Part shown: positions 21,998-28,537 of the stretch, one piece after another | Layout of the letters: every line of letters begins with the position of its first letter | How positions within the stretch are numbered: position 1 is the stretch's first letter | Assembly: GCA_910588625.1 (NCBI GenBank) | Contig: CAJUQN010000023.1 | Span: 1-28,537, forward strand | Source: an uncultured Oscillospiraceae bacterium | GTDB lineage: Bacteria; Bacillota; Clostridia; Oscillospirales; Oscillospiraceae | DNA: 28,537 bases | Reading direction: 5' to 3' | The notes under the pieces: generated by a model | Told to the model about the DNA's origin: nothing | What the model saw: the letters and a program-made list of their open reading frames with translations, nothing else | Databases searched by the model: none | Program-made: the position numbers and the translations under genes

Positions 21998-22321
21998 TTG
22001 AAGCTCATCATCGCCATTATCAACTACGACGACGCCAAATCCGTAATCGAAAGCCTGACCAAAAACGGTTTTTCCTCCACCCGGCTGTCCACCACCGGCG
22101 GGTTCCTGCTGGCGGGCAACGTCACCCTCCTCATTGGCGTAGAGGACAAACAGGTCCAGGAGGCCATCGACATCATTCACGAGCACTCCCACAGCCGGAA
22201 ACAGCTGATGCCCGCCATCACTGAGATGAGCCACGGCTTTATGCCCGTCATGCCGGTGGAGGTCACGGTGGGCGGGGCCACCATATTCGTGGTGGACGTG
22301 GAACGCTTTGAGCGCCTATGA
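21998..22321 (+). CDS. darA: Cyclic-di-AMP receptor DarA (YaaQ/PstA)
   Basis: A 107-residue PII-like protein that binds cyclic di-AMP in Firmicutes. The sequence follows the family closely: MKLIIAIINYDDAKSVIESL, LSTTGGFLLAGNVTLLIGVE, and the ending PVEVTVGGATIFVVDVERFE. The start is TTG at 21998, with AGAGGAG 8 bases upstream, giving the family-standard MKLIIAI. The GTG at 21989 lies inside that site. Its stop codon overlaps the holB start (ATGA). The order decarboxylase–darA–holB–ricT repeats the Bacillus yaaO–tmk–yaaQ–yaaR–holB–yaaT cluster minus two genes. Its cellular output is not settled in any species. Confidence 0.95.
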   Translation: MKLIIAIINYDDAKSVIESLTKNGFSSTRLSTTGGFLLAGNVTLLIGVEDKQVQEAIDIIHEHSHSRKQLMPAITEMSHGFMPVMPVEVTVGGATIFVVDVERFERL

Positions 22322-23064
22322 TAGAGTTACCCAATCCACTGTCCCACGCCTATCTTCTAACAGGGGGGAGTGCGGACAGCCGCGCCGCCCTGGCCAAGCG
22401 CCTGACAGCGGCCTACCTGTGCGATGGGACCCGCCCGCCCTGCGGCGCGTGCCGGGCCTGCCGGAAGGTGTCCGCCAACACCCACCCCGACGTCTCCTGC
22501 ACCGCCCCCGCACCGGACAAGCGGGAGATCGCCGTGGACCAGATCCGCGCCCTGCGCGCCGACGCCTACATCCGGCCCAACGAGGGAAAGCGGAAGGTGT
22601 ATATCATCGACCCGGCGGACGCCATGAACCCCGCCGCGCAAAACGCCCTGCTGAAAGTTTTGGAGGAAGGGCCCTCCTACGCCGCCTTCCTGCTCCTGGC
22701 CCAGCGCCCTGGTTTACTGCTGGAGACCGTGCGCTCCCGCTGTGAGCTGCTGGCCCTGCCCCCGGAGGAGGTCCAGCCCGACCCAGAGCTGGTGGAACAG
22801 GCCGCGTCCCTGGCCCGCCTGCTCCTCACCGGGGATGAGCTGTACATCGCTCAGGCCCTGGTGGATTTGGAGCTGTCCAAGCCCAAAGGGGACCGGCTTT
22901 CCACTCTTTTAGCCGAGGTGGAAAACCAAGTTTCCCCCTTGCTGGCCCAATACCCCAGGCGGGGCGTGAAGGTGCTCCAGGCCCTGAAAGCCTGCCAGGA
23001 AAACGCTGTGTTCAACCCCGGCGCGGGACTTACCCTGGGCCTGCTCATCACCAAAATTTTCTGA
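22318..23064 (+). CDS. holB: DNA polymerase III subunit delta-prime
   Basis: A 248-residue clamp-loader subunit that helps load the sliding clamp on primed DNA. It shows the delta-prime pattern: LSHAYLLTGGSADSRAALAK, where the P-loop lysine position is degenerate; the zinc module with C35 plus PCGACRACR (C42, C45, C48); the KRKVYIIDPADAMN Walker-B-like strand; QNALLKVLEEGP; and the SRC motif (140–142). It is shorter than the ~330 residues of Bacillus HolB, with a reduced C-terminal collar domain, which is common in Clostridia. It starts on the last codons of darA (ATGA overlap) with no clear ribosome-binding site, so translation is coupled. Confidence 0.93.
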   Translation: MIELPNPLSHAYLLTGGSADSRAALAKRLTAAYLCDGTRPPCGACRACRKVSANTHPDVSCTAPAPDKREIAVDQIRALRADAYIRPNEGKRKVYIIDPADAMNPAAQNALLKVLEEGPSYAAFLLLAQRPGLLLETVRSRCELLALPPEEVQPDPELVEQAASLARLLLTGDELYIAQALVDLELSKPKGDRLSTLLAEVENQVSPLLAQYPRRGVKVLQALKACQENAVFNPGAGLTLGLLITKIF

Positions 23065-23122
23065 TTTTCGCATACAGATATTTCGTGTGAAATATTTGAC
23101 AAAATACACGGAGGATACCCCT

Positions 23123-24352
23123 ATGACAGAAATCGTCAGCGTCCGGTTCCGGCCGGGCGGCAAGCAATACTATTTCGACCCTGCGGGCCTCACCGTGGCC
23201 GAGGGCCAGAGCGTCGTCGTGGAGACAGGCAAGGGCCTGGAATATGGCACCTGCGTCCGCCGCAACACCGAGGTGGAAGACGAGGCGGTGGTCCAGCCCC
23301 TGCGCCCGGTGGTACGTCTGGCCACGGAAAAGGACGAGAAGCAGGTCCGTGAAAACCGGGGCAAGGAAAAGGACGCCCTGCGCACCTGCCAACAGCTGGT
23401 GGAACGCCACGGCCTGGACATGAAGCTGGTCCAGGTGGAATACAGCTTTGATGGCAACAAGATCATTTTCTTCTTTACTTCCGACGGCCGGGTGGACTTC
23501 CGGGCCCTGGTAAAGGACCTGGCGGGCATTTTCCGGGCCCGCATCGAGCTGCGCCAGATCGGCGTGAGGGACGAGGCCCGGATGCTGGGCGGCTTTGGCA
23601 TCTGCGGCAAACCCTTTTGCTGCGCCCAGTTCTTGGACGAGTTTCAGCCCGTGTCCATCAAGATGGCCAAAACTCAAAACCTGTCCCTGAACCCCACCAA
23701 AATCTCCGGCACCTGCGGGCGGCTGATGTGCTGTCTCAAGTACGAGCAGGAGGCCTACGAGGACGCGGTGAAGCGCTGTCCCAAGCAAGAATCCTTTGTG
23801 GAGTGCCCCGACGGCGTGGGGACCGTGTCCTCCGTCAACCTACTGAAGGAGCAGGTGAAGGTCCGGCTGGAGGACTCCACCGAGCAGCCCAAGAGCTATC
23901 TCACGGACGAAATCCGTGTGGTCCGCAACGGCAAGGGCAAGCGGCCTGAGAGCTATGTGGCGCCTTCCAAAGCAGAGCTGGAAAAGCTGCGCACCCAGGA
24001 GGGCGAGCGGCTGCGCACCGGTCCCAAGCTGGACGGCCCCGCCGACCTGGGCGAGGTGCTCAACCGCTATCTAAGCGACAGCCAGCCCAAGCAGCCCGAC
24101 AACCAAAAGCAGGGAAACCGCCGGAACCGGAACGGTCAGAACCGCCCCCAGAACCAGCCCCGGCAGCAGCAGGGCCAGGGTCAGCCCAGGCCCCAGCGCC
24201 AGCAACAGGTCCAGCCCAAGCCCGCGCCCCAAAACGGCGGCGGCCAGCCCGCCGAAGCCAAGAGCGGGCAGAACCAGAACCATAAGCGGCGTTACCGCCC
24301 CCACCACCGCCACCGTCCCGGCGGGGGGCAGGGCCAGGCGCCTCAGAACTAA
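23123..24352 (+). CDS. ricT: PSP1-domain protein RicT (YaaT) with Q/R/P-rich tail
   Basis: A 409-residue protein. The first ~280 residues match RicT/YaaT, including FRPGGKQYYFDP, YSFDGNKIIFFFTSDGRVDF, and the cysteines in GGFGICGKPFCC (C161, C166, C167) and GTCGRLMCCLKYE (C198, C203, C204). In Bacillus, RicT joins RicA and RicF in an iron–sulfur complex that steers RNase Y cleavage of mRNA. Here the C-terminus (~320–409) is an extra, disordered, Gln/Asn/Pro/Arg-rich segment ending in a His/Arg-rich patch, making the protein well over 100 residues longer than the Bacillus protein. It may bind RNA. The ATG at 23123 follows CGGAGG by 8 bases. A terminator follows. Confidence 0.93.
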   Translation: MTEIVSVRFRPGGKQYYFDPAGLTVAEGQSVVVETGKGLEYGTCVRRNTEVEDEAVVQPLRPVVRLATEKDEKQVRENRGKEKDALRTCQQLVERHGLDMKLVQVEYSFDGNKIIFFFTSDGRVDFRALVKDLAGIFRARIELRQIGVRDEARMLGGFGICGKPFCCAQFLDEFQPVSIKMAKTQNLSLNPTKISGTCGRLMCCLKYEQEAYEDAVKRCPKQESFVECPDGVGTVSSVNLLKEQVKVRLEDSTEQPKSYLTDEIRVVRNGKGKRPESYVAPSKAELEKLRTQEGERLRTGPKLDGPADLGEVLNRYLSDSQPKQPDNQKQGNRRNRNGQNRPQNQPRQQQGQGQPRPQRQQQVQPKPAPQNGGGQPAEAKSGQNQNHKRRYRPHHRHRPGGGQGQAPQN

Positions 24353-24355
24353 CTC

Positions 24356-24385
24356 AAAACCCGCCGGATTCCGGCGGGTTTTTTT
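24356..24385 (+). terminator. Terminator after ricT
   Basis: A perfect 12-bp stem (24356–24367 with 24371–24382), a 3-base loop and a run of seven Ts (24379–24385) directly after the ricT stop codon. It ends the gene train that begins at 17251. Confidence 0.93.
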
Positions 24386-24392
24386 GTGTGAA

Positions 24393-24420
24393 TGCAACTT
24401 TTTAGTCCGATGAAGGGTAT
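24393..24420 (+). promoter_or_regulatory. Candidate ECF-type autoregulated promoter
   Basis: TGCAACTTTTT starts at 24393, and a GGGTAT sits 16 bases after the AAC. ECF promoters in Firmicutes typically have an AAC-containing -35 box followed by T residues and a -10 box 16–17 bases on. No matching sigma-A pair was found. It stands directly upstream of the ECF sigma gene, so self-regulation is the simplest reading. Confidence 0.45.
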
Positions 24421-24479
24421 TATAAGCGACAGGCAAGAAACGCGCCGCGGCCGAGGCGCGCAGGAGAGAAGATGATGAC

Positions 24480-24956
24480 ATGGCACTGACACAGGACCGG
24501 CGCACCGCCCAGGTGGAGCGATGGGGGGACATGGTATACCGGCTGGCTCTGGCCCGCACCGCCAACGTCCCCGACGCCGAGGACGTATTTCAGGAGGTCT
24601 TTTTGCGCTATTTTCGCCACGAGGACCGGTTTCAGACCGACGAGCACCGCAAGGCGTGGCTTTTGCGCTGTACCGTAAACCGGTGCAAAAGCCTGATGTC
24701 CTCCCCCTGGCGCAAGCGCACCGTCCCCCTGGAGACCGCCGCGGAGGTCGGCGTGGAGGACGACTACCGGGAGGTATACTCCACCGTACTCGCCCTGCCG
24801 GAAAAGTACCGGGCCGTCATCCATCTCCACTACTTCGAGGGCCTGTCGGTGGCGGAAATCGCCGCCGCGCTGCAATCGACGGAGGGCACCGTCAAGTCCC
24901 AGCTCAGCCGGGGCCGGGCCCTCCTGCGGGATATGCTCAAGGAGGTCGAGTTATGA
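24480..24956 (+). CDS. ECF-type RNA polymerase sigma factor
   Basis: A 158-residue sigma-70 family protein. Region 2 includes VYRLALARTANVPDAEDVFQ and EVFLRYFR; region 4 includes LPEKYRAVIHLHYFEGLSVA, EIAAALQSTEGTVKSQLSRG and RALLRDML. Regions 1 and 3 are absent, so it is an extracytoplasmic-function sigma factor that redirects RNA polymerase on an envelope signal. AGGAG lies rather far (about 12 bases) upstream of the ATG; other ATGs close by are in another frame. The stop codon overlaps the start of the serpin gene (ATGA), the usual arrangement for an ECF sigma factor and its anti-sigma factor. Its regulon beyond its own promoter cannot be seen here. Confidence 0.95.
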   Translation: MALTQDRRTAQVERWGDMVYRLALARTANVPDAEDVFQEVFLRYFRHEDRFQTDEHRKAWLLRCTVNRCKSLMSSPWRKRTVPLETAAEVGVEDDYREVYSTVLALPEKYRAVIHLHYFEGLSVAEIAAALQSTEGTVKSQLSRGRALLRDMLKEVEL

Positions 24957-26512
24957 AACGCTACAAACAGGCAAACGAGGGCATTCACCCCCCCGATGAA
25001 TTGAAGGAAAAGGCCGCGCGGTCTGCCGGAAAAGGACCCTACACCCGTTGGATAAGCGCGGTGGCGGCGGTGCTGGCAGTGGCCATCATTGGAGGGGTCG
25101 CCATGCAGACAGGTTGGGACAATGGGCCCGCTCCCATTTCCGATAACGCGCCCGGCATCGAGAGGAGGAGCTCCGGCCCCGCTGCGCCGGCCAAGGCCAC
25201 CGCCTTGGCTGCGGCGGTCTACCCGGAAATGCACCCCTATCCCCGGGAGGACGAGTATTTTTCCGAGAATAGCGGCCGTCTGAGCGCAGACTATGACCGG
25301 GATTATAAAGCCTGGTCTGAGGACATGGAGGCCCTGCGCTCCGGCACCGACTACACCGGGATGATGGACCAGTTTTTGTCCGGCTCCACCGTCCAATTCC
25401 TGACCAACGCCGGAAATGAAAACCGAATTTATTCCCCCCTGAACGTCTACATGGCCCTGTCCATGCTGGCGGAGACCGCCGGGGAGAACAGCCGCCAACA
25501 GATTTTGGACCTGCTACAGGTGGATTCCATCGAGGCTCTGCGGGACCGTGCCGCCGCCCTGTGGCGGGACCACTACCGGGATGACGGCACCGTGACCACC
25601 ATTCTGGGCAATTCCCTGTGGCTTCGGGACGGCTTCACTTACAGCCAGCAGACGCTGGACACCCTGGCGAAGGACTATTACGCCTCCTCCTTCTCCGGCG
25701 AGATGGGAACGGAGGAGTACAACCAGGCATTGCGGGACTGGCTCAACGAGCAGACTGGAGGACTGCTGGAGGAGCAGGCCAGCCAGCTCAGCATGGCCCC
25801 GGAGACAGTGCTGGCCCTGGCCTCCACCATCTATTTCAAGGCCGCCTGGAGCGACGAGTTCAACAAGGAGCGCACGGAAACCGACACCTTCCACGCCCCC
25901 AGCGGCGATGTGGATGCGGATTTTATGCACCGCACCATGGAGAGCAGCTTTTACTGGGGGAGCAACTTTACCGCCGTCCAGCTCCGCTTCCAGCAGGGCG
26001 GCAGCATATGGCTGATTCTCCCCGATGAGGACCGCACTGTGGATGAGCTGCTCCAGAGCGGCGAGGCCATGGACTTCCTGCTCGCGCCCAAATACGACCA
26101 GTACGACGATCAAGGCAGCGTGACGCGCGAGGGCTGGACCGGGCAGAAGTATCTTACCATCAACCTGTCCATGCCCAAGTTCGACGTATCCTCCGACCTG
26201 GACCTGATCGACGGTCTGAAGGCGCTGGGCGTCACCGATGTATTTGACTACACCGTTTCCAACTTCGACCCGCTGGACGCCAGCACAGATGACCCGTTGT
26301 TTGTCTCACAGGCCAAGCACGCCGCCCGGGTGAGGGTGGACGAGGAGGGCTGCGAGGCGGCCGCCTACACCGTCATGATGATGACGACCGGGGCCGACGC
26401 GCCCCCAGATGACGAAGCAGACTTCACCCTGGACCGGCCCTTCTTGTTCTCCGTTACCAGTGAGAGCGATTTGCCGCTCTTTACTGGAGTTGTGAATCAA
26501 CCCAACTGCTAA
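24953..26512 (+). CDS. Membrane-anchored serpin with anti-sigma-like N-terminus
   Basis: A 519-residue protein in three parts. Residues 1–33 are a charged cytoplasmic segment (KRYKQANEGIHPPDELKEK) of the kind found at the start of clostridial anti-sigma factors. Residues 34–51 form one membrane helix. After a ~85-residue linker, residues ~137–516 form a serpin, with SPLNVYMALSMLAETAGENS, ASTIYFKAAWSDEF, the reactive-loop hinge DEEGCEAAAYTV (463–474) and DRPFLFSV. The hinge is of inhibitory type (small residues at P12–P10), but P14 is Cys rather than Thr or Ser. Counting from the hinge puts P1 near Thr479–Ala481, which would suit elastase-like proteases. No zinc-finger anti-sigma motif is present. 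It is translationally coupled to the ECF sigma gene. Signal sensing is inference. Confidence 0.9.
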   Translation: MKRYKQANEGIHPPDELKEKAARSAGKGPYTRWISAVAAVLAVAIIGGVAMQTGWDNGPAPISDNAPGIERRSSGPAAPAKATALAAAVYPEMHPYPREDEYFSENSGRLSADYDRDYKAWSEDMEALRSGTDYTGMMDQFLSGSTVQFLTNAGNENRIYSPLNVYMALSMLAETAGENSRQQILDLLQVDSIEALRDRAAALWRDHYRDDGTVTTILGNSLWLRDGFTYSQQTLDTLAKDYYASSFSGEMGTEEYNQALRDWLNEQTGGLLEEQASQLSMAPETVLALASTIYFKAAWSDEFNKERTETDTFHAPSGDVDADFMHRTMESSFYWGSNFTAVQLRFQQGGSIWLILPDEDRTVDELLQSGEAMDFLLAPKYDQYDDQGSVTREGWTGQKYLTINLSMPKFDVSSDLDLIDGLKALGVTDVFDYTVSNFDPLDASTDDPLFVSQAKHAARVRVDEEGCEAAAYTVMMMTTGADAPPDDEADFTLDRPFLFSVTSESDLPLFTGVVNQPNC

Positions 26513-26517
26513 AACAC

Positions 26518-26553
26518 AAACCACCCTTCCCGCAATGCAGGAAGGGTGGTTTT
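26518..26553 (+). terminator. Terminator of the ECF–serpin operon
   Basis: A 13-bp perfect stem (26518–26530 with 26540–26552), a 9-base loop and a short T stretch (26550–26553, then GTT). It begins 5 bases after the serpin stop codon. Confidence 0.85.
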
Positions 26554-26625
26554 GTTCGTTCAAAGCCAGCACCAGAGTCACACGGTCCGGCACTGAGGCG
26601 CAGCCCGCACAACGCACCAGCGTAC

Positions 26626-26826
26626 CAGTGCCTAGACACCGGCGGCAGCACAAATAAAAGCATCAGCGTCGAAAGCCGCGAGCGCCGGAACAATTTACCC
26701 CAAGGCATCGTATGGGGCGTCCCCGCCGGGGTCCTTAGGGGCCGCAGCCCCTAGGCGCGCTCTTTGGTTACTTTCTCTCGCGCGAGAGAAAGCAACCCCC
26801 CGGAGGGCGTCCCCAGGATGGGGACG
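26626..26826 (+). repeat. Structured intergenic repeat, copy B
   Basis: The second copy of the element at 7877–8074. The left block 26626–26691 has the same 66-base length. H1 is 26734–26755 (9 bp including one G·T, loop CGCA); H2 is 26766–26797 (14 bp, loop GCGC, one changed pair); H3 is 26808–26826 (7 bp). Relative to copy A, the H1 and H3 stems have different sequences but still pair. The altered H2 position is A·C on the plus strand but G·U on the minus strand. The element fills the space between the serpin terminator and the ileS stop codon; no gene is seen there. Confidence 0.75.
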
Positions 26827-26827
26827 G

Positions 26828-28537
26828 TTATTCGCCCAGCACTTTGGCGCAGCGGTCGCAGAGTTCGGCGTGGTGGTTGGGTGTACCGATATGCTCGTCG
26901 TGGTTCCAGCACCGGGGGCACTTGGGAGCTTCGCTCAGCTTCACAGAAGCGGTTGTAGCTCCGCCCTTCTCCACTGTCACCTTGGACACAATGAACAGAG
27001 TGGCCAACTCCGCCGCGTCAAAACCCAGCTCGTCGGACAGCGTCAGAGCAATTTCCGCGTCCTGGTTCTTCTTGATCCCCTGGTCGCGGGCCTCCTCCAA
27101 CGCCTTGAGCACCACGTCACGCGCTTCCAGCAGCTTGCTCCAGCGGGCGGTCTCCGCCCCGTCCAGCGCCAGCGCCGGGTCGTAGTCCGGGATGTCGTTG
27201 AACAGCACGCATTCTGCATCGTCCCCGGCCTTATGGGGCATGGCGGTCCAGATCTCCTGGCTGGTGAAGGCCAGGATGGGGGCCAGCATCCTGGTCATAC
27301 CGTCCAGGATCAGGTACAGGGCGGACCGGGCGGAGGCCCGGCCCGCGTCGTCTCCGCAGTACAGCCGGTCTTTGATGATGTCCAAGTAGAAGTTGGACAT
27401 CTCCACCACACAGAAGTTATAAATAGCGCGGTAAACGGTGTGGAACTCGTAAGCATCATACCCGGCCCGGACGGCCTTCACCAAATCGTTGAACGCCGCC
27501 ACGGCCCATTTGTCCAGGTCAAGCATATCCTTGACCTCCACGGCCTTGTCCGGGTCGAAGCCGTTCAGGTTGCCCAGCATATACCGGGCGGTGTTTCGGA
27601 TTTTCAGATATGCCTGGGACAGCTGCTTCATGATCTCCTTGGAGATGCGCATATCCTGGGTGTAGTCGGCGGAGGACACCCACAGGCGGAGCATATCCGC
27701 GCCGTAATCCTTGATGATCTCCTCCGGCGGCATGGCGTTGCCCAAAGACTTGTGCATGGCCTTGCCCTCGCCGTCCACCGTCCAGCCGTGGGTGATGATC
27801 TGCTTGTAGGGGGCCACGCCGTTGCAGGCGATGGAGGTCAGCATGGAGGACTGGAACCACCCGCGGTACTGGTCGCCGCCCTCCAGATACACGTCGGCGG
27901 GATACTGGAGATAGTCCCGCTCATTGGCCACGGCGGCCCAGGTGGAGCCGGAGTCGAACCACACGTCCATGATGTCGTTTTCCTTGGAGAAGTGGGTCTT
28001 ACCGCACTTGGGGCACTTAAACCCGGCGGGGACCAGCTCCTCGGCGGTCTTTTCAAACCAGATGTTGGAGCCGTGCTCCCGGAACAGGTCTGCCACGTGG
28101 GCGATACTCTCCGGGGTGACAATGGACTCACCGCAGCCGTCGCAGTAGAACACCGGGATGGGCACGCCCCACACCCGCTGGCGGGAGATGCACCAGTCAT
28201 TGCGCTCGGTAATCATGGACACCATGCGCTCCTTGCCCCAGGCGGGGTGCCAGGAGATACCGTCGCAGGACTTGACGGCCTGGTCCTTGATGGCGTCCAC
28301 GGAGCAGAACCACTGCTCGGTGGCCCGGTAGATGATGGGGTACTTGCACCGCCAGCAGTGGGGATAGGAGTGGGTGATTTGGGCCTTGGCCAGCAGGAAC
28401 CCCTCATTCTCCAGGTCCTCCACCACCATGTCGTTGCCCTTGGCGTAGAATTGGCCGTTGTACCGGGCGTCGGTCATCACGCCCTTGGCGTTGACGGGAA
28501 CGGGCACGCCGATGTGGGTCAGCCCCGCGTCGTCGTA
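26828..28537 (-). CDS. ileS: Isoleucyl-tRNA synthetase, C-terminal part (cut by window edge)
   Basis: Charges tRNA-Ile with isoleucine. The visible 569 residues run from the end of the editing domain to the C-terminus. They include THSYPHCWRCKYPIIYRAT, NDWCISRQRVWGVPIPVFYC, a zinc knuckle-like CDGCGES…CPKCGK pair, DVWFDSGSTWAA, GDQYRGWFQSSML, the anticodon-binding region, and a C-terminal zinc module CPRCW…CDRC. The KMSKS loop appears as KAMHKSLGN (codons at 27746–27763 plus LGN). The HIGH motif and the start codon are beyond the right edge; the frame is open to the last base, and the in-frame GTG at 28507 is not a start. The stop at 26828 abuts repeat copy B, which may provide a transcript-end hairpin. 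Confidence 0.96.
   Translation of the reverse strand, partial: YDDAGLTHIGVPVPVNAKGVMTDARYNGQFYAKGNDMVVEDLENEGFLLAKAQITHSYPHCWRCKYPIIYRATEQWFCSVDAIKDQAVKSCDGISWHPAWGKERMVSMITERNDWCISRQRVWGVPIPVFYCDGCGESIVTPESIAHVADLFREHGSNIWFEKTAEELVPAGFKCPKCGKTHFSKENDIMDVWFDSGSTWAAVANERDYLQYPADVYLEGGDQYRGWFQSSMLTSIACNGVAPYKQIITHGWTVDGEGKAMHKSLGNAMPPEEIIKDYGADMLRLWVSSADYTQDMRISKEIMKQLSQAYLKIRNTARYMLGNLNGFDPDKAVEVKDMLDLDKWAVAAFNDLVKAVRAGYDAYEFHTVYRAIYNFCVVEMSNFYLDIIKDRLYCGDDAGRASARSALYLILDGMTRMLAPILAFTSQEIWTAMPHKAGDDAECVLFNDIPDYDPALALDGAETARWSKLLEARDVVLKALEEARDQGIKKNQDAEIALTLSDELGFDAAELATLFIVSKVTVEKGGATTASVKLSEAPKCPRCWNHDEHIGTPNHHAELCDRCAKVLGE

Noticed and set aside
24521..24952. A longer N-terminus for the serpin
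   Set aside because: That frame runs antiphase through the sigma-factor gene and is low-complexity; the ATG at 24953 overlaps the sigma stop codon as expected for coupled genes.

Overview
The window looks like chromosomal DNA of a GC-rich, Gram-positive gut anaerobe of the class Clostridia, most likely the Oscillospiraceae (Flavonifractor / Oscillibacter / Pseudoflavonifractor type). The grounds are strong GGAGG ribosome-binding sites, a DarA–HolB–RicT cluster of Firmicutes type, a split transketolase, a YtrA-type regulator with its ABC exporter, a bacterial serpin, and GC-rich codon use broken by AT-rich promoters. No rRNA, tRNA or CRISPR array was seen.

Layout. 1–500: a TnpV-type mobile-element gene (minus). 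497–1087: an HD-domain hydrolase (minus). 1160–4607: a minus-strand operon with a GntR/YtrA repressor, an ABC ATPase and an ABC permease, with a promoter/operator at one end and a terminator at the other. 4658–7271: HD protein, prs and pth (plus). 7264–8080: an AT-richer islet with a small DUF6809-like protein (minus) and an XRE regulator with a frameshifted tail (plus), followed by a structured intergenic repeat. 8092–13842: an FAD-dependent dehydrogenase, then miaB–mreD–mrdA. 14145–17183: a galM–transketolase operon (minus). 17251–24385: a long plus-strand gene train: DUF1538 membrane protein, tandem PII-like protein, kinase-like protein, NUDIX hydrolase, YaaO-like decarboxylase, darA, holB, ricT. 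24393–26553: an ECF sigma factor coupled to a membrane-anchored serpin. 26626–26826: a second copy of the structured repeat. 26828–end: the C-terminal part of ileS (minus), cut by the window edge.

How the genes work together. Most are housekeeping genes (PRPP synthesis, peptidyl-tRNA recycling, tRNA modification, cell elongation, pentose-phosphate flux, clamp loading). Three parts look less ordinary. In the ECF–serpin pair, the serpin carries a short cytoplasmic N-terminus and one membrane helix in the place where an anti-sigma factor would sit. This suggests a protease-sensing transmembrane switch. The DUF1538 membrane protein lies next to a double PII-like protein, about 2.3 kb upstream of the c-di-AMP receptor DarA. 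A two-copy intergenic element keeps its hairpins in place while the stem sequences change. All functional links beyond family membership are inference from sequence and gene order.
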